NCBI RefSeq assembly: GCF_014904745.1
Contig: NZ_JACZCS010000004.1
Span: 1 to 64,000, forward strand
Length of the DNA stretch: 64,000 nt
Direction of reading: 5' to 3'
Source: Oricola nitratireducens
GTDB lineage: Bacteria; Pseudomonadota; Alphaproteobacteria; Rhizobiales; Rhizobiaceae
The position numbers were made by a program, and so were the translations under genes. The notes below the pieces were generated by a model, which was not told the origin of the DNA, did no database searches, and saw nothing but the letters and a program-made list of their open reading frames with translations. Of the stretch, positions 57,091 through 64,000 are shown piece by piece. Numbering within the stretch: the stretch's first letter is position 1; each line of letters opens with the position of its first letter.

Positions 57091-57545
57091 TGCACAACCT
57101 CGCCGCCGAGCGGATCAAGAAGGAACTCGGCCTGAAGCCGCATCCGGAGGGCGGCTGGTATGCGGAAACCTTTCGCGATGCCGGCGGGCAGGCGAATGCG
57201 CGCGGCCACTCGACGGCGATCTATTTCCTGCTCGAGGCCGGCGACGTGTCGCACTGGCACCGGGTCACCGACGCGGCCGAGGTCTGGCACTTCTATGCCG
57301 GTTCGCCGCTGGTCCTGACGATGTCGTCGAACGGCCACGACGCCGAGGCGCACCGGCTGGGCGCCAATCTCGCCGCCGGGGAACGGCCGCAGATCGTCGT
57401 GCCGGCCAACTGGTGGCAGACGGCGACGTCGCTCGGCGCGTGGACGCTGGTCGGCTGCACGGTGGCGCCGGGTTTCGATTTCGCCAGTTTCGAACTCGCC
57501 CCGCCGGACTGGAAACCGGTGCCGCGCCAGCCGAAGGGCGCCTAG
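57090..57545 (+). CDS. Cupin domain protein (DUF985)
   Basis: This 151-residue cupin-like protein opens with HPEGGWYAETFRD (residues 18-30), the DUF985 signature, and contains the SHWHRVTDAAEVWHFYAG block (residues 54-71), with the histidine-rich metal-site pattern, and WTLVGCTVAPGFDF near the end. No function is firmly assigned to the family. The start overlaps gloB and the stop overlaps the convergent MarR-GNAT gene by 4 bp (CTAG). Confidence 0.85.
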   Translation: MHNLAAERIKKELGLKPHPEGGWYAETFRDAGGQANARGHSTAIYFLLEAGDVSHWHRVTDAAEVWHFYAGSPLVLTMSSNGHDAEAHRLGANLAAGERPQIVVPANWWQTATSLGAWTLVGCTVAPGFDFASFELAPPDWKPVPRQPKGA

Positions 57546-58486
57546 AGCTCGCGCGCCCAGTACTGGCCGACGAGATCCTTGCCGTAGGAGTGGTGCGGTT
57601 CCTCGCTGACCAGTTCGAAACCGGTCGCCTCGTAGATCCGTCGCGCGGCGACGAGGATATCGTTGGTCCACAACACCATTTTCTTGTAGCCGCGCGCCCG
57701 GGCGAAACGCGCCGCTTCCTCGACGAGGCGGCGGCCGAGCCCGTGGCCGCGCGCCGACGGTTCGACATAGAGCATGCGCAGTTTCGCGGTGTCGTCGTCC
57801 TCGCGCACGACGAAGACCGAACCGGCGATTTCGCCGTCGCGCTCGGCGATCCAGCAGCGCTCGCGCCCCGGATCATAGGTCTCGACGAACTTGCCGACGA
57901 TCTCGCCGAGCAGACCCTCGAAGGTCCAGTCCCAGCCATATTCCTTGCCGTAGAGAAATCCCTGGCGGTGGACGACCCAGCCGAGATCGCCGGGTTCCGG
58001 TTCGCGCAGAATGATCATGGATTCCGACGGCGAATTGCCGAGCAGCCACTCGATGCGCGCCATCGCGCCGACGAGTTCCGCCTGTTCGCGGTCCGACAGC
58101 GGCGAAAGCAGGCTGGCGACCTCGCGCGTCGACGCGGCCTCGAGCGAGCGGAATAGTTCGCGGCCCCTGTCCGTCAACGCGATCAGCAAGCGCTTGGCGT
58201 TTTGCGGCGCGGGGCGGCGTTCGAGGATGCCGTCTTTTTCCAGCCCCGCGATGAGCCGGCTCAGATAGCCGGCATCCATGCCGAGCGCGCGGCCGATATC
58301 GGTCGCGGAAAGCGGGGCGCGGGCGCGGCCGAGTTCGTAGATGACGCGTGCCTGCGGCAGGGAATAATCGGAATCGAGCAGATGTTCGTTCAGCGCGCCG
58401 ACGAGGCGGGTATGAAACCGGTTGAAGCCGCGCACCGCGTCGATGCGTTCGGACGGCACCGGGAATTGGGGCGGCTTCCGTTGCAT
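57542..58486 (-). CDS. MarR-GNAT fusion: transcription regulator and acetyltransferase in one chain
   Basis: The 314-residue protein has an N-terminal MarR winged-helix domain (about residues 20-150; ALSATDIGRALGMDAGYLSRLIAGLEKDGILERR is the DNA-binding part) and a C-terminal GNAT acetyltransferase domain (about residues 160-310) with the acetyl-CoA motif EPSARGHGLGRRLVEEAARFARARG. Such fusions would bind DNA and acetylate a small molecule or protein; the target is unknown. ATG 58486 is used; in-frame TTG 58504 is an alternative. A strong inverted repeat at 58498-58524 directly precedes the start, suggesting self-regulation. Confidence 0.88.
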   Translation of the reverse strand: MQRKPPQFPVPSERIDAVRGFNRFHTRLVGALNEHLLDSDYSLPQARVIYELGRARAPLSATDIGRALGMDAGYLSRLIAGLEKDGILERRPAPQNAKRLLIALTDRGRELFRSLEAASTREVASLLSPLSDREQAELVGAMARIEWLLGNSPSESMIILREPEPGDLGWVVHRQGFLYGKEYGWDWTFEGLLGEIVGKFVETYDPGRERCWIAERDGEIAGSVFVVREDDDTAKLRMLYVEPSARGHGLGRRLVEEAARFARARGYKKMVLWTNDILVAARRIYEATGFELVSEEPHHSYGKDLVGQYWAREL

Positions 58487-58497
58487 GCCGCAATCAA

Positions 58498-58524
58498 TCA
58501 ACACGGTGTTGACTTTGTCAACAC
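58498..58524 (-). promoter_or_regulatory. Three-half-site palindromic operator before the MarR-GNAT gene
   Basis: TCAACAC (58498-58504), GTGTTGA (58506-58512) and TCAACAC (58518-58524) give two overlapping palindromes, including GTGTTGAC-TTT-GTCAACAC. On the minus strand a TTGACA could serve as the -35 element, with ATTGAT 17 bases on as a -10. A site covering the -35 just before a MarR-family gene is typical of autoregulation. Confidence 0.7.
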
Positions 58525-58546
58525 GGGAATGTGCGGAACACGGATA

Positions 58547-59218
58547 TCAGGCGGCGAGCACGCCGAACAGGATCAGCAGTTGAGCCGCGAAATAGGTGAT
58601 CCAGACCGCCGGTCCGGTGAAGGCGCGGCCGGGGGCGTCGGGTTTCATCATGAAGCGCTCGGTGGCGAGGATCGTGTCGGACGCCATGAAGCTCAACGCG
58701 CCGGCGGTGATCAGCCCGCCGCCATTGGTCACGGCGGAACTGGCCATGGCGACGACCGCCATGATGTAGATCATCACCGGCCAGCGCAGGTTGCCCGCCG
58801 CCTGCCACAGCATCGCCGCCATCGCCAGCGCGACGAAGATCACCACCGCGATGATCGCCGTTCTGAGCCAGACCGGCAGCGTCGCCGCGGTCTCCGGCAG
58901 CATCGAAAACAGGACGATATAGGCGATGTGGCCGAGAAGGAAGGCGACGAGTCCGGCCAAAAAGAAACGCTCGCTGCGGTCCTCGACGGCGAGAAAGAAA
59001 TCGCCCGCCGCGCAAAGCGCAAGGCCGAGCGTCAGCAGCCACGGCGCGTTCTGGATGACGGAGAGAACCGCCAGCAGCACGACGGAGAGCGTCTTGGCGG
59101 CGACCTTCAGCCATGACGCCCGTCGCGACCCGTACAGGAGATAGATGATCGCGAGCAGGACCGCGAAGAGCAGCGTCCCGTTTTCGGTTCCCGACAGTCC
59201 CCCTTCAAACGGCAACAT
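58547..59218 (-). CDS. YhhN family membrane protein (lysoplasmalogenase-like)
   Basis: The 223-residue protein has about eight membrane helices and the YhhN/TMEM86 signature LALCAAGDFFLAVED with nearby GHIAYIVLF and LSFMASDTILA. The mammalian member TMEM86B hydrolyses the vinyl-ether bond of lysoplasmalogens; activity of bacterial members is less certain. The next gene upstream (EamA) overlaps it by 14 bp, so they are co-transcribed. Confidence 0.85.
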   Translation of the reverse strand: MLPFEGGLSGTENGTLLFAVLLAIIYLLYGSRRASWLKVAAKTLSVVLLAVLSVIQNAPWLLTLGLALCAAGDFFLAVEDRSERFFLAGLVAFLLGHIAYIVLFSMLPETAATLPVWLRTAIIAVVIFVALAMAAMLWQAAGNLRWPVMIYIMAVVAMASSAVTNGGGLITAGALSFMASDTILATERFMMKPDAPGRAFTGPAVWITYFAAQLLILFGVLAA

Positions 59219-60134
59219 GGCGCTTCCTCCTCGTTAAAAAAAGATCCTTGGCCGCGATCGCCGCGCCGCCGGTGATCAGCAGGCATGCGATCGCGATCGC
59301 CCATGTCGGCGCAGCCTGGCCGGCGGCGATCAGGATGACGGTCGAGATCAGCGGCGCGGCATAGCTCGAGGCGCCGAGCACCTGGATGTCGCCATGCTTG
59401 ACGCCGTAGTCCCAGACATAGAAGGCCGCGCCGACGGGCAGGATGCCGAGACCCGCGACGGCGAGCCACTCGACGATTCCCTGCGGCCAGACGGTCGTCT
59501 CCAATGCCAGATGGGCGAAAAGCGACAGGACGGCTGTCGCCAGGCAATAGACCGCGACGATCTCGGTCGGCACCGCCGAAAAGCGGCGTGACAGCAGCGA
59601 ATAGCCCGACCATGTGAAGGCGGCGGCAATCGCCACCGCGTAGCCATAGGCGTATTCGGCCTTGAGCGCGAAGCCCTCGCCGCCGGTGACGATCAGCGCG
59701 GTGCCGGCGAAGCCGCAGGCGACGCCGACGAGATGGTGCCAGCCAAGCCGTTCGCCCGGCATCAGCGCGCTTCCCGTCACGATCAGCATTGGCCAGAGAT
59801 AGCAGATCAGGCTCGCCTCCACCGCCGGCGCGTGGCGCAGCGCCGTGAAATAGAGGAAATGATAGCCGAAAAGCCCGCCGATGCCGAGCAGATAGGCCTG
59901 CCAGGGGATCCGCCCCTGCGGACGCTCGCGCTTGCGCCGCCCGGCCGTCGCGGCAAAGCCGATGGCCGCGCCGATCGCGAAGCACATGGCGGACAACTGG
60001 AACGGCGGCACGTTGCCGGAGGCTGCGGTGAACAGAGCGAGCAAGGCCCACATCAGCACCGCGCCGAAACCGATCAGGGTGGCGACGAAGCGTTTGCGGT
60101 CGGGTGCGGCGGGACTTGCGGACACGCTGGACAT
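59205..60134 (-). CDS. EamA/DMT family transporter
   Basis: This ten-helix exporter-type protein (309 residues) has two EamA repeats, with FGYHFLYFTALRHAPAVEASLICYLWPMLIV in the first and GAAFYVWDYGVKHGDIQVLGASSYAAPLIS in the second. The pattern recalls the aromatic amino-acid exporter YddG, but the substrate is not proven. ATG 60134 is preferred; ATG 60152 would add six residues. Confidence 0.88.
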   Translation of the reverse strand: MSSVSASPAAPDRKRFVATLIGFGAVLMWALLALFTAASGNVPPFQLSAMCFAIGAAIGFAATAGRRKRERPQGRIPWQAYLLGIGGLFGYHFLYFTALRHAPAVEASLICYLWPMLIVTGSALMPGERLGWHHLVGVACGFAGTALIVTGGEGFALKAEYAYGYAVAIAAAFTWSGYSLLSRRFSAVPTEIVAVYCLATAVLSLFAHLALETTVWPQGIVEWLAVAGLGILPVGAAFYVWDYGVKHGDIQVLGASSYAAPLISTVILIAAGQAAPTWAIAIACLLITGGAAIAAKDLFLTRRKRHVAV

Positions 60135-60185
60135 GCCGATCCGTTGCCGCATGCGAGGGTTTTGTCAAGCAGCCGGGCGGCGGGG

Positions 60186-60983
60186 CTACTCGGCAACCGT
60201 CTCGAACCGCGTCGCGTAGATCGTGAACAGGCCGATCTGGGTGGTGATCTTCGCCTTGACCGGCGCGAAGAGCGACGTGCCCTCGATCGGGGCGAAGGCG
60301 ATGTCGATGACGCCCTTGTCGCGCATCCATGTCACTTCCTTCTTGCCTTCCGGATAGCCGGAAACCGGCACGAACCTTGCGCGGCAGGTGATCGCGTCGC
60401 CCTTGTAGCCCTTGGCGGAAAACGGCACGACGCGCAGAAAGGACAGCTTCATGTCGGCGCGCATGGCGCCGTCGAATACGCGGATCGTGCGGTTGCAGAC
60501 GTCGCGCCAGGAGGTCGCGGGCACCAGCATCGCGCTGATCGGATCGAGCGTGTCCTTCAGATGCGACGCGGCAACCTCGATCCAGCCGCTGCGTTTCTTG
60601 ACTTCGGGCGCATTGACGGTGCGGGTTACCGCGCCGCCGGAAAATCCGATCTCGGTATGCTGCTTGTCGCTGCCGCTGACATAGTCGAGCCGGAAGGCAC
60701 GCGCCTCGACCCGGCCGGGACCGATCCGGCCGGTCGCGGTCAGGTTGCCGCTCGTCGGCTGGAACAGGGCGACCAGCCCGCGGGCGCGCAATGTGCCGCT
60801 CAATTTGTAGGATTGCGGCGTGATCGTGGTCTCGAAACTGGTGACGCCGATGGGGATGCCGAGCGCGGCGACCGAATATTCGGACCTGTAGGAACGGATT
60901 TCGGCCCCGGCGCTCGCAATGCCCGGGGCGCCGAGGAGGATCGTCAGCGCGGCAATCCGCCTGGCGGCAACCATCTTGCGCAT
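60186..60983 (-). CDS. DUF3108 secreted protein
   Basis: The 265-residue precursor has a signal peptide (about residues 1-29) and then the DUF3108 core: YRSEYSVAALGIPIGVTSFET and later blocks such as VTWMRDKGVIDIAFAPIEGTSLFAPVKAKI. The function is unknown; it is thought to be a periplasmic beta-structured protein. I chose ATG 60983, with GGAG seven bases upstream. It is divergent from rpmB, a common position in this group. Confidence 0.83.
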   Translation of the reverse strand: MRKMVAARRIAALTILLGAPGIASAGAEIRSYRSEYSVAALGIPIGVTSFETTITPQSYKLSGTLRARGLVALFQPTSGNLTATGRIGPGRVEARAFRLDYVSGSDKQHTEIGFSGGAVTRTVNAPEVKKRSGWIEVAASHLKDTLDPISAMLVPATSWRDVCNRTIRVFDGAMRADMKLSFLRVVPFSAKGYKGDAITCRARFVPVSGYPEGKKEVTWMRDKGVIDIAFAPIEGTSLFAPVKAKITTQIGLFTIYATRFETVAE

Positions 60984-61085
60984 GGTTTTACTCCAATAAT
61001 GCGTCCCAGCGACCTCGCAATCGCGCCGAATCTCGTCAATTCTATGATAGGGCTCTGCGAACGGCCTCAAAATCGGTCGAGACGG

Positions 61086-61114
61086 TTGACGAAAATGCCG
61101 GTTGTCACTATAGG
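61086..61114 (+). promoter_or_regulatory. Sigma70-like promoter of rpmB
   Basis: TTGACG (61086-61091), a 17-bp spacer and TATAGG (61109-61114) are a good match to the housekeeping consensus. Transcription would start near 61121, giving a leader of about 105 nt before rpmB. Confidence 0.65.
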
Positions 61115-61226
61115 ACCCTGACTTTTCCGCAGAAGCCGCAGTTGTCCGGTGACGACGCCCTTGCTGGCGCGACATGAGACTGTGTTGGGTTTGCGGAGCC
61201 AGAAACCGAATTCGAAGGTGATCATC

Positions 61227-61520
61227 ATGTCACGCGCATGCGAACTGACCGGCAAGGCAGTCCAGTCCGGTAACAATGTGAGCCACGCCAACAACAAGAC
61301 CCGGCGCCGGTTCCTTCCCAATCTCTGCCAGGTCACGCTGATGTCGGAGGCGCTCGGCCAGAGCTACCGTTTCCGCGTTTCGGCTGCGGCGCTGCGCACC
61401 GTGGAACACCGCGGCGGTCTCGACGCGTTTCTGGCCAAGGCGAAAGAGGCCGAGCTGTCGCAGCGCGCCCGCCTGCTGAAGCGCCAGATCGCCAAGAAGT
61501 CCGTCGAAGTCGCTGCCTGA
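61227..61520 (+). CDS. rpmB: 50S ribosomal protein bL28
   Basis: This is the alphaproteobacterial long form of bL28 (97 residues): [32 protein letters not shown] is the signature N-terminus, followed by a C-terminal basic helix ([15 protein letters not shown]). GAAGGTG precedes ATG 61227 with suitable spacing. A strong terminator follows at 61548. Confidence 0.98.
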   Translation: MSRACELTGKAVQSGNNVSHANNKTRRRFLPNLCQVTLMSEALGQSYRFRVSAAALRTVEHRGGLDAFLAKAKEAELSQRARLLKRQIAKKSVEVAA

Positions 61521-61547
61521 TTTCAGGTATCCGACGGCAATCTGACC

Positions 61548-61573
61548 ACAGGCCGGGCGACCGGCCTGTTTTC
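61548..61573 (+). terminator. Rho-independent terminator after rpmB
   Basis: A perfect 9-bp stem (ACAGGCCGG 61548-61556 with CCGGCCTGT 61561-61569) closes a GCGA tetraloop and is followed by TTT. It lies 27 bp after the rpmB stop and isolates the downstream transporter gene, unless read-through occurs. Confidence 0.85.
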
Positions 61574-61582
61574 GTTCCTCAA

Positions 61583-61612
61583 CTGGTGGCATCACCCAGG
61601 ATAAAAAAATGC
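61583..61612 (+). promoter_or_regulatory. Possible preQ1-class pseudoknot overlapping the yhhQ start codon
   Basis: CTGG (61583-61586) pairs with CCAG (61596-61599), and GCAT in the loop (61589-61592) can pair with ATGC (61609-61612), which is the start codon plus one base. The CACCC segment and the ATAAAAAA tail resemble the preQ1-I class. The ribosome site AGGA is at 61598-61601. The loop is shorter than in known examples and only four stem pairs are contiguous, so this is a candidate only. Confidence 0.35.
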
Positions 61613-62289
61613 TCAAGCTCTCTGCCGTATTGCCTTTCGTCCTCGCCATGGCGACCGTCGTCGTGGCGTCCAACGTGCTCGTCCAGTTTCCCGTCGAGGG
61701 ACAAGTCGGCCCGCTCGCGCTCGCCGATATCCTGACTTGGGGCGCGTTCACCTATCCCTTCGCCTTTCTCGTCACGGATCTCGCCAACCGGCGTTTCGGT
61801 CCGGGCTTCGCCCGCGCTGTCGTCGTGACGGGCTTCATCGTCGCGGTGATCTGCTCGATGACGGTGCCGAACCTGCTCTATTCGCAGGGGCTGATCGGCT
61901 TCGAGACGGAGCAGGGACGTCTTGCGCGAATCGCCGCGGCTTCCGGCTCGGCCTTTCTTGTCGCCCAGCTTCTCGACGTGACGGTGTTCAACCGCCTGCG
62001 CCGGCAGAGCTGGTGGCGCGCGCCGGTGATCTCGTCGGTCGCCGGTTCGGTGATCGACACGGCGATCTTCTTCTCCATCGCATTTGCCGCCGTTTTCGCC
62101 TTTGCCGGTCCGGGCGACGGGTTCGCCTCGGAAGCCGCGCCCTTGTTCGGTTCGCTCGGCGTCGAGGTCCCGCGCTGGGTGTCCTGGGCGGTCGGCGACC
62201 TCTCGGTCAAGCTGCTGATTGCCGTGGTCGCGCTGATCCCCTACCGGCTGGTGATGGCGCGTTTCGGCCGGGGCTATGCTCCGGCCTGA
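61609..62289 (+). CDS. yhhQ: Queuosine precursor transporter
   Basis: YhhQ proteins import preQ0 and preQ1 for the queuosine modification of tRNA. The 226-residue protein has six membrane helices and the family signature ITW-type GAFTYPFAFLVTDLANRRFGPGFAR (residues 45-70), with VAQLLDVTVFN and AGSVIDTAIFF further on. The A-rich leader has a candidate preQ1-responsive structure. The gene end overlaps the convergent VOC gene by 16 bp. Confidence 0.9.
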   Translation: MLKLSAVLPFVLAMATVVVASNVLVQFPVEGQVGPLALADILTWGAFTYPFAFLVTDLANRRFGPGFARAVVVTGFIVAVICSMTVPNLLYSQGLIGFETEQGRLARIAAASGSAFLVAQLLDVTVFNRLRRQSWWRAPVISSVAGSVIDTAIFFSIAFAAVFAFAGPGDGFASEAAPLFGSLGVEVPRWVSWAVGDLSVKLLIAVVALIPYRLVMARFGRGYAPA

Positions 62290-62669
62290 CCGGTTTCCGC
62301 CGCGAAAGGATTGTCCTCGACCGGTTCGAGGATGGCGAAGACGTTGTTTTCCGTGTCCCTGAAGGTCACCAGATAGCCCACGCCGGGAATGAGAACCTTC
62401 GGCACGACGATGGTTCCGCCCTCTTTCTCGATGCGCGCGGCATAGTCGTCGGCGGACGGGACCTCGATCGTCGGTGTCGCGGACTGCCAGGCTTCGCCGC
62501 GTTTGGCGATGCCCGCGCCGACCGCAGCCGGGTCGTCGGACGTGCTCACCAGCCAGTAGGGGATCGGCCCCTCGAGCTTGCGGATGTTCCAGCCGAACAC
62601 GTTGCCGTAGAACCGGCTGGCGCGCTCGGGGTCGTCGGCGGCGATATCGATATGCACGAATTTCGGCAT
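62274..62669 (-). CDS. VOC family (glyoxalase-fold) protein
   Basis: This 131-residue protein has the VOC fold: FVHIDIAADDPERASRFYGNVFGW (residues 4-27) and the second half with VPKVLIPGVGYLVTFRDTENNVFAILEPVED. Members include glyoxalases and dioxygenases; substrate and metal use are not clear here. ATG 62669 is preceded by a good AAGGAGAAGG. Confidence 0.88.
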   Translation of the reverse strand: MPKFVHIDIAADDPERASRFYGNVFGWNIRKLEGPIPYWLVSTSDDPAAVGAGIAKRGEAWQSATPTIEVPSADDYAARIEKEGGTIVVPKVLIPGVGYLVTFRDTENNVFAILEPVEDNPFAAETGQAGA

Positions 62670-62858
62670 GCCCTTCTCCTTCGCTCGTATTTCTTCATGA
62701 AACCGCGCATGCGCGGCCGCCGCGATGACGGCCGTCAATGCCATGGTCCCGCGCAATGGACACGCTTCGGCCCGGACAGTACTATCCGGCCATCCAGCGC
62801 AATTCCGCGGGCGACCCCGCGGAACGGTATGGGTACTGGCCGTTAAACGGGGCAATCA

Positions 62859-63143
62859 ATGACATTGATGGACGAAATCAACGCGCTGCGAAAAGACCTC
62901 GACGAGGTGCGGCGCAAGCAGTCGAAAGCGGAACCAGGGGAACGGGCCGCGGATGCCGAAGCCGTGCCGCAAGCGGATGCCGGCATCGAACAGCCGGAAG
63001 GTCTCGATGCCCTGTTGGGCGCGGTCAACGCCGCGGTCGAGGACTTCAGCGAGGAGATCGAGAAGTATCCCCGCATCGCCGCCATGACCTCGCTCGCCGT
63101 GGGGCTGGCGCTTGGTTACGCCATCGGCCGACAGGTTCGCTAG
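62859..63143 (+). CDS. Small DUF883/YqjD-like membrane protein
   Basis: The 94-residue protein has a charged coiled-coil-like N-terminus, an acidic disordered middle and a C-terminal helix ending YAIGRQVR, with the conserved YPRIAAMTSLAVGLALGYAIGR pattern of ElaB/YqjD-type proteins. Those proteins are membrane-bound ribosome-associated factors in stationary phase; the role here is inferred only. An ATG three codons downstream is also possible. Confidence 0.75.
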   Translation: MTLMDEINALRKDLDEVRRKQSKAEPGERAADAEAVPQADAGIEQPEGLDALLGAVNAAVEDFSEEIEKYPRIAAMTSLAVGLALGYAIGRQVR

Positions 63144-63185
63144 TCAGGCTTCAACGTCCCATTCGCCGATACGAGGATTTCAACC

Positions 63186-63632
63186 ATGTCCACCGTGACT
63201 TCCGCCAAACTCTATGTCCGGATGGCGCTGCTGCGCCGCCGGGTGCTGCTTCGCCAGGCCATCAGCCGGGCGCTGGCCGGAGCGCTGGCCGTGGCCGCGC
63301 TGATCGTCGCGGCGGGGCTTGCGACCTACGCGCTCTATCTGGCGATCGTCCCGTCGCTCGGCCAACTCGGCGCGGTGCTGGTTCTGGCGGGCATCTATCT
63401 CGTCGTCGCAATCATCCTGCTCGCCTATACGCTGCACGAGCCGCATTCGCCGGAACTGGAGGCACTGGCCGAGATGGAGGCCGCGGCGCTGGAAACCGCC
63501 ACGGCCGAATCGCGCGACATCCTGCACGCATTTTCCGGGCACGGCATCTCCGGGCTTGGCAGCACCGTATCCGTCGGCCTCGCGATCCTCGGTGTGCTGC
63601 GCAAGCTCATGGGCGCAAAGAAGGAAGACTAG
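63186..63632 (+). CDS. Holin-superfamily-like membrane protein
   Basis: The 148-residue product has two strong membrane helices (about residues 26-55 and 60-85), then a charged segment and a third hydrophobic segment near the end. The pattern is like the phage_holin_6-type/DUF1469 proteins found widely in chromosomes and not linked to phages. It follows the DUF883-like gene after 42 bp and overlaps the convergent permease gene by 4 bp. Confidence 0.68.
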   Translation: MSTVTSAKLYVRMALLRRRVLLRQAISRALAGALAVAALIVAAGLATYALYLAIVPSLGQLGAVLVLAGIYLVVAIILLAYTLHEPHSPELEALAEMEAAALETATAESRDILHAFSGHGISGLGSTVSVGLAILGVLRKLMGAKKED

Positions 63633-64000
63633 CGGATCGGCGGCGCGCGGTCGTCGGGCGCGGCCGGCGCCACCGTATCGTCCACCGCCCGGCCCGGCTG
63701 CCACATCTCGACCATCGCGATCGTCACGGTGACGAGGATCGGGCCGAGGAAGAAGCCTGCCATGCCGAACAGATACAGCCCTCCGAGCATCGATATGAAT
63801 GTCGGCACGGTGTGTAGCTTGAGCTGGTTGCCCATCAGGATCGGGCGCACGACATTGTCGATGCTGCCGACCACGACGCTCCCCCACAAGGCAAGGATAA
63901 CGGCTTTCGCCACGTTCCCGCTCAGGATCAACAGCGCCACCGCCGGAAGCCAGACGACAAACGCGCCCAGGAAGGGCATGATCGACAGGATTCCCATGAT
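63629..64000 (-). CDS. AI-2E family transporter (partial, N-terminal part beyond window)
   Basis: The visible 124 residues are the C-terminal part of a DUF20/AI-2E permease: IMPFLGAFVVWLPAVALLILSGN, WGSVVVGSIDNVVRPILMG and TVPTFISMLGGLYLFGMAGFFLGPILVT are the family signatures. The frame is open to the window edge, so the start lies outside. Family members include AI-2 exporters and many proteins of unknown substrate. Confidence 0.88.
   Translation of the reverse strand: MMGILSIMPFLGAFVVWLPAVALLILSGNVAKAVILALWGSVVVGSIDNVVRPILMGNQLKLHTVPTFISMLGGLYLFGMAGFFLGPILVTVTIAMVEMWQPGRAVDDTVAPAAPDDRAPPIR

Noticed and set aside
63186-63632. Holin-like protein considered as evidence of a prophage
   Set aside because: No lysin, integrase, capsid or portal gene is nearby; such membrane proteins are common in chromosomes.

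Overview
The window is about 64 kb of GC-rich chromosomal DNA from an alphaproteobacterium, almost certainly of the order Hyphomicrobiales (Rhizobiales). The call rests on gene content and order, not on a marker gene. Rhizobial-type neighbourhoods seen here are: a DUF1674/SdhAF4 gene divergent from htpX-rsmB-heparinase-purH; phaR divergent from phaA-phaB; thiBPQ behind a TPP riboswitch; rpoH2-carD-fdxA with an S4 protein and a SUV3-like helicase; tlpA divergent from argH-lptM-lysA-DUF4175; hpt with a CpdR-like receiver; ftsEX; and tyrC-hisC facing gloB. I found no tRNA, rRNA, CRISPR array, insertion sequence, integrase or prophage. The window is core chromosome, and most novelty lies in non-coding elements.

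Layout. 0-1.3 kb: the end of a TadG-like pilus-assembly gene, cut by the window edge. 1.5-7.9 kb: SdhAF4, HtpX, RsmB, a heparinase-like protein and PurH. 7.9-14 kb: an MFS (UMF1) transporter and the giant NAD-glutamate dehydrogenase. 14-19 kb: a small membrane protein coupled to pyridoxal kinase, a beta carbonic anhydrase, small conserved proteins and gamma-glutamyltransferase. 19-22 kb: PHB synthesis and its regulator. 22-26.4 kb: an FAD oxidoreductase, a small secreted protein, an ABC-F ATPase and a glycine-zipper lipoprotein. 26.4-30.7 kb: thiamine pyrophosphokinase facing the riboswitch-controlled thiamine importer. 30.9-40 kb: an M48 lipoprotein, RpoH2, CarD, FdxA, a GH1 beta-glucosidase, an S4 protein and the helicase, then a 567-bp relatively AT-rich spacer. 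40.3-47.6 kb: TlpA, ArgH, LptM, LysA, DUF4175, a receiver protein and HPRT. 48-53 kb: FtsEX, YdcF, an acyltransferase, ChaC and DUF2125. 53-64 kb: TyrC, HisC, a methyltransferase, GloB, a cupin, a MarR-GNAT fusion, YhhN, EamA, DUF3108, RpmB, a queuosine-precursor transporter, a VOC protein and small membrane proteins, ending in a partial AI-2E-family permease.

Non-coding elements that deserve attention: (1) the 39.77-40.34 kb spacer, with 14 GANTC (CcrM-type) sites in about 540 bp and a duplicated 23-bp block; (2) three copies of a GTAAGTAATTACTTAC-type palindrome inside and at the end of the gamma-glutamyltransferase gene; (3) a possible preQ1-class pseudoknot whose 3' strand contains the AUG of the queuosine-precursor transporter; (4) large nested inverted repeats between fdxA and carD; (5) a perfect CRP-type palindrome before the glycine-zipper lipoprotein gene; (6) a three-half-site operator directly before a MarR-GNAT fusion gene. 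All were found by eye. None has been folded, aligned or searched by computer.
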